64,000 nucleotides of DNA, taken from Lentilitoribacter sp039986595 (GTDB lineage: Bacteria; Pseudomonadota; Alphaproteobacteria; Rhizobiales; Rhizobiaceae). The stretch covers positions 248,001 through 312,000 of the forward strand of contig JBDWQJ010000005.1 of NCBI GenBank assembly GCA_039986595.1, written 5' to 3'. Made by a program: the position numbers and the translations under genes. The notes beneath the pieces are model-generated. The model did not search any database. It saw nothing but the letters and a program-made list of their open reading frames with translations, and was not told where the DNA came from. This document shows positions 8,867-16,916 of the stretch, one piece after another (the first letter of the stretch is position 1; every line of letters begins with the position of its first letter).

Positions 8867-9898
8867 ATGTCCTTAAACTTGAAAAAATCATTGGCCATGC
8901 TTGCAGGTGTTGCCGCTATCACAATCACAGCATCCGCAGCGCATGCTGATGGTGAGGTCAATATCTATTCATCTCGCCATTACGATACTGACGAGCGTCT
9001 TTACTCAGACTTCACAGAAGCAACTGGCATTAAAGTCAATCGTATTGAAGCAGGCGCAAGCGAGTTGCTTGAGCGGTTAAAAGCTGAGGGTGCCAACAGT
9101 CCGGCGGATGTTGTATTGACAGTCGATGCAGGTAGATTATGGGCATTCCAACAGGAAGACCTGTTCCAGTCAATTAACTCTGCAGATCTAAATGAAGCTA
9201 TTCCAGCAAATCTTCGTGATGAGAATGGCAATTGGTATGGTATTTCACAGCGCGCACGTGTGATTTTCTACGACAAGGCCTCTGTTGAAAACCCACCACA
9301 AACATATGCAGACTTGGCTGATCCACAATATAAAGGCATGGTTTGCGCGCGTTCGAGCACAAACATCTACATGCTGTCTTTGCTCGCGTCGCAAATTTCT
9401 CACAATGGTGAAGATGCTGCAAAAACATGGGCGCAAGGTCTTTTGGACAATCTAGCACGTGATCCACAAGGTGGAGATACAGATCAACTTCGCGGTATTG
9501 TATCTGGCGAATGCAAAATCGCAGTGAGCAACACGTACTACTTTGCGCGATCCATTCGCAAGGAAGTTAAAGGCCTTTCAGGCAGCACTGACAGCATTGG
9601 CTGGGTATTTCCAGATCAAGATGGCAACGGAACACACGTCAATATTTCCGGCGCTGCTGTTGCAAAGAATTCAAAAAACAAAGAAAACGCGATCAAATTC
9701 ATCGAATATCTTACAAGCGAACAAGCGCAAAGCTACTTCGCAGCCGGTAACGATGAATACCCAGTGATCGAAGGTGTTGCATTGTCTTCATCAGTTCAGC
9801 AACTTGGTACATTTAAAGCCGATGATCTTGGCCTTGAAGAGCTTGGCAAAAACCAAGCAACAGCACAAAAGATCTATAACGAAATCGGTTATAAATAA
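8867..9898 (+). CDS. Periplasmic ferric iron-binding protein of an ABC transporter
   Basis: Solute-binding protein of 343 residues of the FbpA/AfuA/FutA class, which delivers Fe3+ from the periplasm to an ABC importer. Residues 1-27 are a signal peptide (cleavage after AHA). The mature protein opens with EVNIYSSRHYDTD and carries SPADVVLTVDAGRLW, YGISQRARVIFYD and the tyrosine pair in NTYYFAR, which in this family ligates iron. An IRO-like operator and promoter lie just upstream and a terminator just downstream, so it is a single-gene unit: the permease and ATPase genes are not adjacent and must be encoded elsewhere. Confidence 0.93.
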   Translation: MSLNLKKSLAMLAGVAAITITASAAHADGEVNIYSSRHYDTDERLYSDFTEATGIKVNRIEAGASELLERLKAEGANSPADVVLTVDAGRLWAFQQEDLFQSINSADLNEAIPANLRDENGNWYGISQRARVIFYDKASVENPPQTYADLADPQYKGMVCARSSTNIYMLSLLASQISHNGEDAAKTWAQGLLDNLARDPQGGDTDQLRGIVSGECKIAVSNTYYFARSIRKEVKGLSGSTDSIGWVFPDQDGNGTHVNISGAAVAKNSKNKENAIKFIEYLTSEQAQSYFAAGNDEYPVIEGVALSSSVQQLGTFKADDLGLEELGKNQATAQKIYNEIGYK

Positions 9899-9933
9899 GA
9901 TCTGGAATTTCTGGGCACCCCCTCCAGAAAACT

Positions 9934-9972
9934 AAGCCGGCCTTTGCTTAATTGCTTAGGCTGGTTTTTTTT
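9934..9972 (+). terminator. Rho-independent terminator of the iron-binding protein gene
   Basis: Arms AAGCCGGCC (9934-9942) and GGCTGGTT (9959-9966) pair with one bulged G and one wobble, followed by an eight-T run ending at 9972. It lies 36 bases behind the stop codon. Confidence 0.75.
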
Positions 9973-10171
9973 GTAATTCATGTTATGATAGCGAACATTT
10001 TAAAGACATGCACATCGCTCCGGTTTGTGCCGGTCGCAGACATTTTTCATTGAGTGCGACCATCATATTAAATTTTATTCCATTACCCAAAATACGGACA
10101 AAGTTGCTCTTAATCTCGAACAACCAATATCGGTTCTGAATCGGGATAAGTTTGGGTAAGCACTTAAATAT

Positions 10172-10200
10172 TTGAAAACCAATAACTATATGTATAAAAT
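10172..10200 (+). promoter_or_regulatory. Candidate sigma-70-like promoter of the dehydrogenase gene
   Basis: TTGAAA (10172-10177), 17-base spacer, TAAAAT (10195-10200): five of six matches in each box. The start codon is about 30 bases downstream. Confidence 0.5.
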
Positions 10201-10230
10201 CAAGGTTCACCAATAATTTAAGGTATTGCT

Positions 10231-11093
10231 GTGGCAGTGGAAAATGAAAATCTCGGCAATAAAACCTGTTTGGTGACAGGTGCAACAAGTGGCATCGGTT
10301 TAGTTGCTGCACGGTCGCTGGCGGAGATGGCGCAGAAGTGCACCTTGTGTGTCGTAACCAAAGCAAAGGCGAGAGTATTGTTGCAGATATCATCGCTGAG
10401 ACAGGAAATGATCGAATCAGATTGCTGACTGGCGACCTTTCCTCACTATCGGATGTGCACCAAATTGCTCAATCGTTTCTTGAGCAAGACAGGCCACTGC
10501 ATGTGCTTTTGAACAATGCAGGAATATTCAATATGAAGCGGGTCTTGAGCGCCGAAGGCCACGAAGAAATGTTTGCCGTTAATCACCTTGCTCACTTTCT
10601 TCTCACCAATCTGCTGTTAGATCGAATGAAAGCTACTAAGGCAGCGCGTGTTGTGAATGTCGCATCGGGCGCGCATAAACTTGTCAAGGAGATCAATTTT
10701 GAGGATCTGAACTTTGAGACGGGATTTCGAGCACTGAAAGTATACAGTCACTCAAAACTAGCCAACATTCTGTTCACAATTGAACTAGCAAGGCGCCTCA
10801 AGGGAGAGGATGTGACCGCTAACGCGGTTGATCCCGGTAAAGTGGGAACCGGCTTGGGTTCGCAAAACGGCTGGATTGGTAAAATGCTTCAACCGCTGAT
10901 GAAACTAACTCTTCAAACACCCGAACATGGCGCAAAAACTTCAACATATGCATGCGTGTCGCCAGAGTTAGAAGGTATCACCGGTCAATATTACCGAAAT
11001 TGCAAAGTTTATGCGCCAAAACCCTGGGCAACAGATGATGTCGCCGCCCAGCAGCTTTGGGATGTGAGTGCCAAACTCACATTGTCCGCCTAG
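10231..11093 (+). pseudogene. Short-chain dehydrogenase/reductase with a -1 frameshift
   Basis: NAD(P)-dependent SDR of the retinol dehydrogenase/WW-domain oxidoreductase type, broken by one missing base. It starts at GTG 10231 behind AAGG; the first frame gives the cofactor motif TGATSGIG and then loses sense at about 10328-10331. Adding one G in ATGGCG restores EMGAEVHLVCRNQSKGE and runs into the second frame, which continues to 11093 with NNAG, the catalytic Ser region VNVASGAHK and the YSHSK motif. The corrected protein would be about 287 residues. The rest of the frame is intact, so this is either a recent mutation or a sequencing/assembly error. Substrate unknown. Confidence 0.85.
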
Positions 11094-11314
11094 GGCCATC
11101 TATTGACTAAACGTCGGCGAAAATCAGTGGCTGCTTAACAGCGCAATGCAGAAACAAGTCGAGAGACAAACTTATTCAGTTTCGTGCCAAAAACACCACA
11201 ATCGCAAAACCCAACAGAGCTCCAAGCAAACCTTACAAACGAAGGTCCCCTTAGCTTTGAGGTATCGCTTACTTAGAGATAAATTGATGAAACAACGTCT
11301 AGGGTTCTCCTACC

Positions 11315-11605
11315 CTAAGACTGAAAAACGCGATCGCCGAGTTGATCAATCATTTGGCGACCTTTCATGATCGCTAAATCATCGGCTTGGTCTTTGGATT
11401 GGCACACATCGGCACGAATATATCTATGGGTCTTCTCCTCACCACCAATTTCTTTGGTGATTACACCACAAAGACGAAACTGCCCACCTTCAGACATCGG
11501 TGTTGATGAAATTGTATAGCCTTCGTAGCTTTCTTGTCTTTCAGGCTTTGCAGGCGCTGTCTCGCCGCCGAACATAGAACCAAGTTTTTTCAAAAAGCCA
11601 ACCAT
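11315..11605 (-). CDS. HlyU-family protein
   Basis: Small protein of 96 residues. MVGFLKKLGSMFGG is followed by YEGYTISSTPMSEGGQFRLCGVI and HRYIRADVCQSKDQADD, which I recognise as the HlyU family (named after the Vibrio haemolysin activator; in alphaproteobacteria its role is not established). The frame is also open from a GTG at 11614, but the ribosome site GAGG (11614-11617) overlaps that codon and is ideally placed for the ATG at 11605, so I chose the latter. Convergent with the SDR gene. A weak hairpin at about 11298-11323 may end both transcripts. Confidence 0.82.
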   Translation of the reverse strand: MVGFLKKLGSMFGGETAPAKPERQESYEGYTISSTPMSEGGQFRLCGVITKEIGGEEKTHRYIRADVCQSKDQADDLAIMKGRQMIDQLGDRVFQS

Positions 11606-11757
11606 TTCAAACACCTCATATCACAACAAAGCCAATTTAATCTTATCCTTAACCCATGTTGGACTTGCCATCAACCGAATCCATTGTAAGATAATCAAGC
11701 TACGTTAGCCTCCCAAGCGATAAGCAATTAGACAAGCGAAAAACAAGCGAATTAACA

Positions 11758-13524
11758 TTGACCGATCTTCCGACAATTGCCGACATGTCGTCTGCACGTC
11801 TTAAAAACAACATTTCTCAGCTCATAAACTCCATTTACCCTGATCTGGACACCGAAACTCTGACCAATCAAGTCATTGCGGCGTTTTGGGATGAAAAACA
11901 TACCCCAAGACGCCGTGGACGATTGCCCTCAAATGAGCTTTGGTCTGAAAAAGACAATTATGTCATTACCTATGGCAACAGCTTTATCGACGGTGAGCAT
12001 AAACCACTCGATCTTTTAAACCACTTTTTACACAAACACCTTCGTGACACAGTCAATGGTGTTCATATCCTGCCGTTTTTTCCATACACATCAGATGATG
12101 GTTTTGCGGTCACGGATTATCGGCAAGTCGATAGCCTCTTAGGTTCTTGGGAAGATATTAGCCGTATAGCAGCTGATTTCAGACTAATGTCAGATCTTGT
12201 TCTTAACCATATGTCGAGCCAAGGGCATTGGTTTAACGAATATCTGCAGGGGCATGAGCCCTATAACAAATTCTTCTTCGAAGCCTCCCCTGACGATGAC
12301 ACAAGCGCTGTTGTCAGACCACGCGCGCATGATCTGTTGCGCGAAGTTGAAACGGCAAATGGCACCAAACATGTTTGGTGTACTTTCAGCCATGATCAGG
12401 TGGACTTTGATTTCTCCAATCCCGAAGTGCTGCTCGAATTTTTAAGAGTAACACGTGAACATATCAATCAAGGGGTTAATACCATTCGCCTTGATGCTGT
12501 TGCTTTCGTTTGGAAAGAAATTGGCACAAGCTGTATCCACCTACCCCAGACCCACCAGATTGTGCGCCTTATCAGACTATTGGCCGATTTTGATCGTGAG
12601 CCTGTGGTCATCATCACAGAAACAAATGTGCCGAATACCGAAAATCTCAGCTATTTCGGCAATCGCAATGAAGCGCATATGATTTATAACTTCTCATTGC
12701 CACCACTTTTACTGCACGGTTTGCTCAATGGGACTTCTGAACATCTCAATGCTTGGCAAATGCGCATGCCGCCGGCGCAAATGGGCTGTGCTTATTTTAA
12801 CTTCACCGCATCCCACGATGGCGTGGGTCTGCGCCCGGTTGAAGGGCTTTTGCCACAAAACGATATTGATGCGATGATCGATACGATTAAGGCCCATGGT
12901 GGACGTGTATCCATGCGTCAAGGCAATGATGGAAAAATGCACCCCTATGAGATGAATGTCTCTTTGTTTGACGCGCTAAAAGGCACAGTTAAAGGGCAAG
13001 ACAAGTTTAACGTCGAGCGTTTTTTATGCAGCCAAACTATTGCCATGGCGCTTGAGGGCGTTCCAGCATTTTATATCCATTCCATGCTCGCAACACCAAA
13101 TGATCAGGAAGGCGTTGAAAAATCTCAACACAATCGCGCTATCAACCGTCATCGTTGGGATTATAATGAGCTTAACGACAAGCTTGATGATCCGCAATCC
13201 AATCAAAGCATTGTGTTAAATGAGCTGAAATCACGCATCGCTACACGCAGCAGACAATCGGCATTCCATCCCAACGCCACTCAATTTACGTTGCAATTGG
13301 GCGATCAGATATTCGGTTTTTGGCGACAAAGCATTGATCGTTCGCAAAGTATTTTTGCACTTCACAATATGACATCTGAACATTTAACGATTGAAACCAT
13401 GGCACTCAATTTGATCGGTGGAGACGAATGGATAGATCGTTTAAACGGCGATGTAATTTATGAAGATACCAAGCAAATCGCCTTTGCGCCATATCAGTGC
13501 CGGTGGATCACAAACCGTGTCTAA
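11758..13524 (+). CDS. GH13_18 glycoside phosphorylase, probably glucosylglycerate phosphorylase
   Basis: Retaining glycoside hydrolase family 13 phosphorylase of 588 residues. Catalytic residues are visible: nucleophile D246 in NTIRLDAVAF, acid/base E288 in VIITETNVPN, and the transition-state Asp D354 in ASHDGVG. The family includes sucrose phosphorylase and glucosylglycerate phosphorylase; the motif FVWKEIGTSCIHLPQTHQ and the next two genes, which make glucosylglycerate, favour glucosylglycerate as substrate (inference). It would split the solute with phosphate into glucose 1-phosphate and glycerate. The start is uncertain: TTG at 11758 gives MTDLPT; an ATG at 11785 is the alternative, and neither has a good ribosome site. 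The 3' end overlaps the next gene. Confidence 0.88.
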   Translation: MTDLPTIADMSSARLKNNISQLINSIYPDLDTETLTNQVIAAFWDEKHTPRRRGRLPSNELWSEKDNYVITYGNSFIDGEHKPLDLLNHFLHKHLRDTVNGVHILPFFPYTSDDGFAVTDYRQVDSLLGSWEDISRIAADFRLMSDLVLNHMSSQGHWFNEYLQGHEPYNKFFFEASPDDDTSAVVRPRAHDLLREVETANGTKHVWCTFSHDQVDFDFSNPEVLLEFLRVTREHINQGVNTIRLDAVAFVWKEIGTSCIHLPQTHQIVRLIRLLADFDREPVVIITETNVPNTENLSYFGNRNEAHMIYNFSLPPLLLHGLLNGTSEHLNAWQMRMPPAQMGCAYFNFTASHDGVGLRPVEGLLPQNDIDAMIDTIKAHGGRVSMRQGNDGKMHPYEMNVSLFDALKGTVKGQDKFNVERFLCSQTIAMALEGVPAFYIHSMLATPNDQEGVEKSQHNRAINRHRWDYNELNDKLDDPQSNQSIVLNELKSRIATRSRQSAFHPNATQFTLQLGDQIFGFWRQSIDRSQSIFALHNMTSEHLTIETMALNLIGGDEWIDRLNGDVIYEDTKQIAFAPYQCRWITNRV

Positions 13525-14299
13525 CGCAAAGCCCAAAAGCTACGTTATTTTCACGGACCTTGATGGTACATTGCTCGATCATGATACTTACAGCTATGAG
13601 CCAGCAAACGACGCGCTAGAAAAACTGCGCGAGACGAAAACACCGCTTATTCTTGCATCGAGCAAAACCGCAGCTGAGATAGCACCGCTTCGTTCCGAAC
13701 TTGGTTTTGATGCTTTTCCGGCAATTGTCGAAAATGGTGCTGGACTGCTCGCACCATCAACACATTCAGTCGCAACGATGAGTGATTACGACAAAATCAT
13801 AAAAATCGTTCAGAGTGCACCAGTTGCATTGAGATTAAAATATAAAGGCTTTCATGACTGGAGTGCAGAAGAAGTTTGCCAACAAACATCATTAAGCCTT
13901 CAGGCCGCAAAACTTGCCAAACAGCGCGAATATTCAGAACCGGGTATTTGGAGTGGCAACCAAAAAGAACTGGCTCAGTTTAAAGAATATTTGAGCGATA
14001 ATGGCCTTCGCGCACAACAAGGCGGTAGGTTTTTAACTCTCTCATTTGGTGCAGGCAAAGTGGATCGCATGAATGAAATCAAAGATAGCTTATTTCCAAA
14101 TGATCAAAGCGTAACATGTGTTGCACTTGGCGATGCGCCCAATGACATACAAATGCTGGAGCATGCGGATATTGGTTTTGTTATGAAAAATGATTCAAAC
14201 CAACATTTATTCACCCCCAACAAACCTGATCACGTTACATATTCAAAAGATCCCGGTCCCAAAGGATGGAATATGTGCGTTTTGAGTTTGTTCGTGTAA
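13517..14299 (+). CDS. HAD phosphatase, mannosyl/glucosyl-3-phosphoglycerate phosphatase type
   Basis: HAD-IIB phosphatase of 260 residues of the MPGP family, expected to dephosphorylate glucosyl-3-phosphoglycerate to glucosylglycerate. Motif I is FTDLDGTLLD with nucleophile D14 and D16, motif II lies in ILASSKT, and the Mg-binding motif IV is ALGDAPNDIQML. The open frame extends upstream to 13460, but that part is in another frame of the phosphorylase. GTG 13517 overlaps the stop codon of the phosphorylase (13522-13524) and is preceded by GGTGG, so translational coupling is likely. The synthase follows 34 bases later. Whether the sugar is glucose or mannose cannot be told from the phosphatase alone. 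Confidence 0.87.
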   Translation: MSNAKPKSYVIFTDLDGTLLDHDTYSYEPANDALEKLRETKTPLILASSKTAAEIAPLRSELGFDAFPAIVENGAGLLAPSTHSVATMSDYDKIIKIVQSAPVALRLKYKGFHDWSAEEVCQQTSLSLQAAKLAKQREYSEPGIWSGNQKELAQFKEYLSDNGLRAQQGGRFLTLSFGAGKVDRMNEIKDSLFPNDQSVTCVALGDAPNDIQMLEHADIGFVMKNDSNQHLFTPNKPDHVTYSKDPGPKGWNMCVLSLFV

Positions 14300-14333
14300 A
14301 CTAGATTAAACCAAGAAAAGAGACTGCATAAAT

Positions 14334-15554
14334 ATGGCTGACTTTCATCAAAACGGTAGCATTGCAACATTACATAATTTGGCGCAAATTCCGTTTGAAC
14401 AACTCGAAGCGCAGCTAAAGCAATTCGCGCAAACTCGAAAAATCACACTGATATTGCCAAGTCTTTATTCTGAACTTGAGGCCCCTGCACTTTCCAACAT
14501 TGTTGATGAGCTAAGCAAAGCGGATTTCATAAATCATATTGTTATTGGTTTGGATCGCGCTGATGAAAACCAGTTTAAACATGCCAAGGAATATTTCTCG
14601 CGTTTACCGCAAAAGCATGATGTTTTGTGGAATGACGGTCCGCGCCTTAAGGCCATCCATAACAAGTTGGCTGGTGCAAACTTAGCCCCGGAAGAGCCCG
14701 GCAAAGGTCGCAATGTTTGGTATTGCATGGGCTTTGCTCTTGCTACCGGTAATTCAGATGTTGTTGCGCTGCACGATTGCGATATTACGACCTATTCAAA
14801 AGAAATGCTGGCGCGCCTCGTCTATCCGGTTACTAATCCTGCTTTCGCCTATCACTTTGTAAAGGGCTATTACCCTCGCATTGCCGATGGCAAAATCAAT
14901 GGTCGTGTTTCCAGACTACTTGTCACACCATTATTGCTCGCCATTCAAAAAACCTGCGGGCACAACGATTATATCGATTATCTGAATGCATTTCGATATC
15001 CATTGGCAGGCGAATTTGCCATGCGCACATCGATCTTACCGGATATGCGTATCCCATCTGATTGGGGACTAGAAATTGGTGTTCTATCTGAAGTATGGCG
15101 AAACCTTTCCAATCGGGTGATTTGTCAAGTTGATATCTCGGACGCCTATGATCATAAGCATCAACCGCTTTCTGAAGAGGACGCAAATGAAGGTCTATCG
15201 CGCATGTCGATCGACATTTCCAAAGCGCTATATCGAAAACTGGCGACAGATGGCGTGATACTCTCAAATGCAACATTTAGAACGCTGAAAGCCACTTATT
15301 TCCGCATCGCACTCGATCTGGTTGAGATGTATTATAATGATGCGACCATGAACGGTCTTCACACGGATCGCCATGTTGAAGAAAAAGCAGTTGAATTGTT
15401 TGCAGCAAACATCATGAAAGCGGGTCAGTCTTATCTTGATAACCCGATGGAAACGCCATTTATTCCAAATTGGAGCCGTATTCAAGCGGCCGATCCAGAT
15501 GTATTGCTAAATATTCACAAAGCTGTTCAGCAAGATGCTCAAGAGTTTGGCTAA
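14334..15554 (+). CDS. gpgS: Glucosyl-3-phosphoglycerate synthase (GpgS-like glycosyltransferase)
   Basis: GT-A fold glycosyltransferase of 406 residues that would join NDP-glucose and 3-phosphoglycerate, the first step of glucosylglycerate synthesis. Seen: EPGKGRN at 121-127 (nucleotide-sugar/acceptor region), the metal-binding DxD as DCD at 148-150 in ALHDCDITTYSKEM, and a later VKGYYPR and GEFAMR region typical of GpgS/MpgS-type enzymes. It follows the MPGP-type phosphatase by 34 bases with AAGAGA as a ribosome site. GpgS and MpgS are related; the GpgS call rests on overall pattern and on the neighbouring phosphorylase. Glucosylglycerate is known as a compatible solute under salt stress and nitrogen limitation. 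Confidence 0.86.
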   Translation: MADFHQNGSIATLHNLAQIPFEQLEAQLKQFAQTRKITLILPSLYSELEAPALSNIVDELSKADFINHIVIGLDRADENQFKHAKEYFSRLPQKHDVLWNDGPRLKAIHNKLAGANLAPEEPGKGRNVWYCMGFALATGNSDVVALHDCDITTYSKEMLARLVYPVTNPAFAYHFVKGYYPRIADGKINGRVSRLLVTPLLLAIQKTCGHNDYIDYLNAFRYPLAGEFAMRTSILPDMRIPSDWGLEIGVLSEVWRNLSNRVICQVDISDAYDHKHQPLSEEDANEGLSRMSIDISKALYRKLATDGVILSNATFRTLKATYFRIALDLVEMYYNDATMNGLHTDRHVEEKAVELFAANIMKAGQSYLDNPMETPFIPNWSRIQAADPDVLLNIHKAVQQDAQEFG

Positions 15555-15586
15555 GCAACCAATTGATATCAAATGGAGCTTTTAAG

Positions 15587-16171
15587 ATGCATCGAGCCAT
15601 ATTGCTACTTTCCACATTGTTGATCTCGTTTTCAGCTGCAGCTGAGCAACATCAAGCACCCGCGTTCAGGGCAGACCAAATCTTTTCAGTTGCAACAACA
15701 GATTGGAATAAAGACGGGATACAAGATCCTGTCATGATCTTAAACCTCAATGATGGTGAGCAGTTTGATGGTCTATTTTATATAAGTGATGAATACGGGC
15801 GATTAACTCTTAGGCACCACATCCGCGATATTGTTTGGGGTTCAAGCGCAATGTTTGGTCAAGAACCGTCTGTGACCACCGCGCCAAATGGCTCAATCAT
15901 TCTGGGTTCACAAAATTCCGCGATTGGTCGAAATCGTTGGGAGCAAAAACTCACCATAGCCTATCGCAACGAAAAGCTTGTGGTCGCCGGTTTTACTTAT
16001 TCTTACTATGACACGCTTGACCCAGATGCATATGGGGGATGCGATTTAAATCTGCTCAATGGCAAAGGCTTTAAAGACGAAAAACCTGTTCGGTTTGATG
16101 TAAATGTCATGACAATTGCAGAATATGTGTCAGGTGGTCAAAATCTACCTGAGTTTTGCTATTCTAATTAG
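15587..16171 (+). CDS. Secreted protein of unknown function with an FG-GAP-like calcium motif
   Basis: Predicted periplasmic protein of 194 residues. The ATG at 15587 has GGAG eight bases ahead; the frame is open further upstream inside gpgS but without support. Residues 1-19 are a signal peptide (LLLSTLLISFSAAA). The mature part has TTDWNKDGIQDPVMIL, a D-x-N-x-D-G-x-x-D loop like those of FG-GAP/VCBS repeats, and two cysteines (GGCDLN and EFCYSN). I do not recognise the family. It closes the glucosylglycerate cluster (32 bases after gpgS), which may be chance. Confidence 0.75.
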   Translation: MHRAILLLSTLLISFSAAAEQHQAPAFRADQIFSVATTDWNKDGIQDPVMILNLNDGEQFDGLFYISDEYGRLTLRHHIRDIVWGSSAMFGQEPSVTTAPNGSIILGSQNSAIGRNRWEQKLTIAYRNEKLVVAGFTYSYYDTLDPDAYGGCDLNLLNGKGFKDEKPVRFDVNVMTIAEYVSGGQNLPEFCYSN

Positions 16172-16187
16172 TAACAAAACTTAAGTG

Positions 16188-16916
16188 TTATAGCTCAACC
16201 AATTGCCCGTCTTTGAGCGTCACACAACGATCCATTTTGCGCGCAAGTTCATGGTTATGAGTTGCAACCATTGCAGACAGGCCAGATTGTTTAACCAAAG
16301 CTTCAAGTGCTTCAAACACATAAGAAGCAGTTTCCGGGTCAAGATTACCCGTTGGTTCATCAGCCAAAAGTACACTTGGCGCATTGGCTACAGCTCTTGC
16401 TATAGCGACGCGTTGTTGTTCACCACCAGATAATTCTGATGGGCGATGAGAAATACGATGACCAAGCTTGAGATATTCAAGCAATTCTTTTGCTCGAACC
16501 TCAGCTTCCTTTTTTTCCAAACCGCTGATTAATTGCGGAATAACAACATTTTCGCTAGCTGAAAACTCAGGTAACAAATGGTGGAATTGATATACGAAGC
16601 CAATTTTCTTACCGCGAACATCTGTCCTCTGCTCATCAGACAAATGACTGCAAGCAACCCCATCAACGATCACTTCACCGCCATCAGGACGTTCAAGCAA
16701 ACCGGCCATGTGCAACAATGTTGATTTACCAGCACCGGAAGGCGCGATCAAAGCAACAGTCTCTCCGCGGTTAAGCTTGAAATTCACACCATTTAAGATG
16801 GTCAATTTTTCATCGCCTTGAACATAATGACGTTCAACGGCAAGCAATTCCATTGCCAGATCTTGTGCATTGGAAACATCGCTCATATTAATTCGGCTCG
16901 CATCATTCATGTCCAT
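16188..16916 (-). CDS. lolD: Lipoprotein-releasing ABC transporter ATP-binding protein
   Basis: ATPase of the LolCDE complex, which extracts mature lipoproteins from the inner membrane for transfer to LolA. 242 residues with Walker A APSGAGKSTL (58-67), signature LSGGEQQRVAIARA near 161, Walker B LLADEPTGNLD and the switch His (VATHNHELA). The N-terminal 20 residues precede the usual LolD start (MELLAVERHY), so an internal ATG may be used. It starts directly after the lolC stop codon with no gap, and so is coupled to it. Confidence 0.94.
   Translation of the reverse strand: MDMNDASRINMSDVSNAQDLAMELLAVERHYVQGDEKLTILNGVNFKLNRGETVALIAPSGAGKSTLLHMAGLLERPDGGEVIVDGVACSHLSDEQRTDVRGKKIGFVYQFHHLLPEFSASENVVIPQLISGLEKKEAEVRAKELLEYLKLGHRISHRPSELSGGEQQRVAIARAVANAPSVLLADEPTGNLDPETASYVFEALEALVKQSGLSAMVATHNHELARKMDRCVTLKDGQLVEL

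Larger units (their letters stand above)
9899..10230. other. Intergenic region of 332 bases
   Basis: It holds the terminator of the iron-binding protein gene (9934-9972) and, at the far end, a promoter-like pair for the dehydrogenase gene (10172-10200). The middle, about 9975-10170, shows no open frame with a ribosome site and no obvious structured RNA. Confidence 0.5.

Noticed and set aside
11146..11370. 74-codon frame between the SDR and HlyU-like genes
   Set aside because: Gln/Lys/Arg-rich translation without family match; it runs into the complement of the HlyU gene and has no ribosome site.
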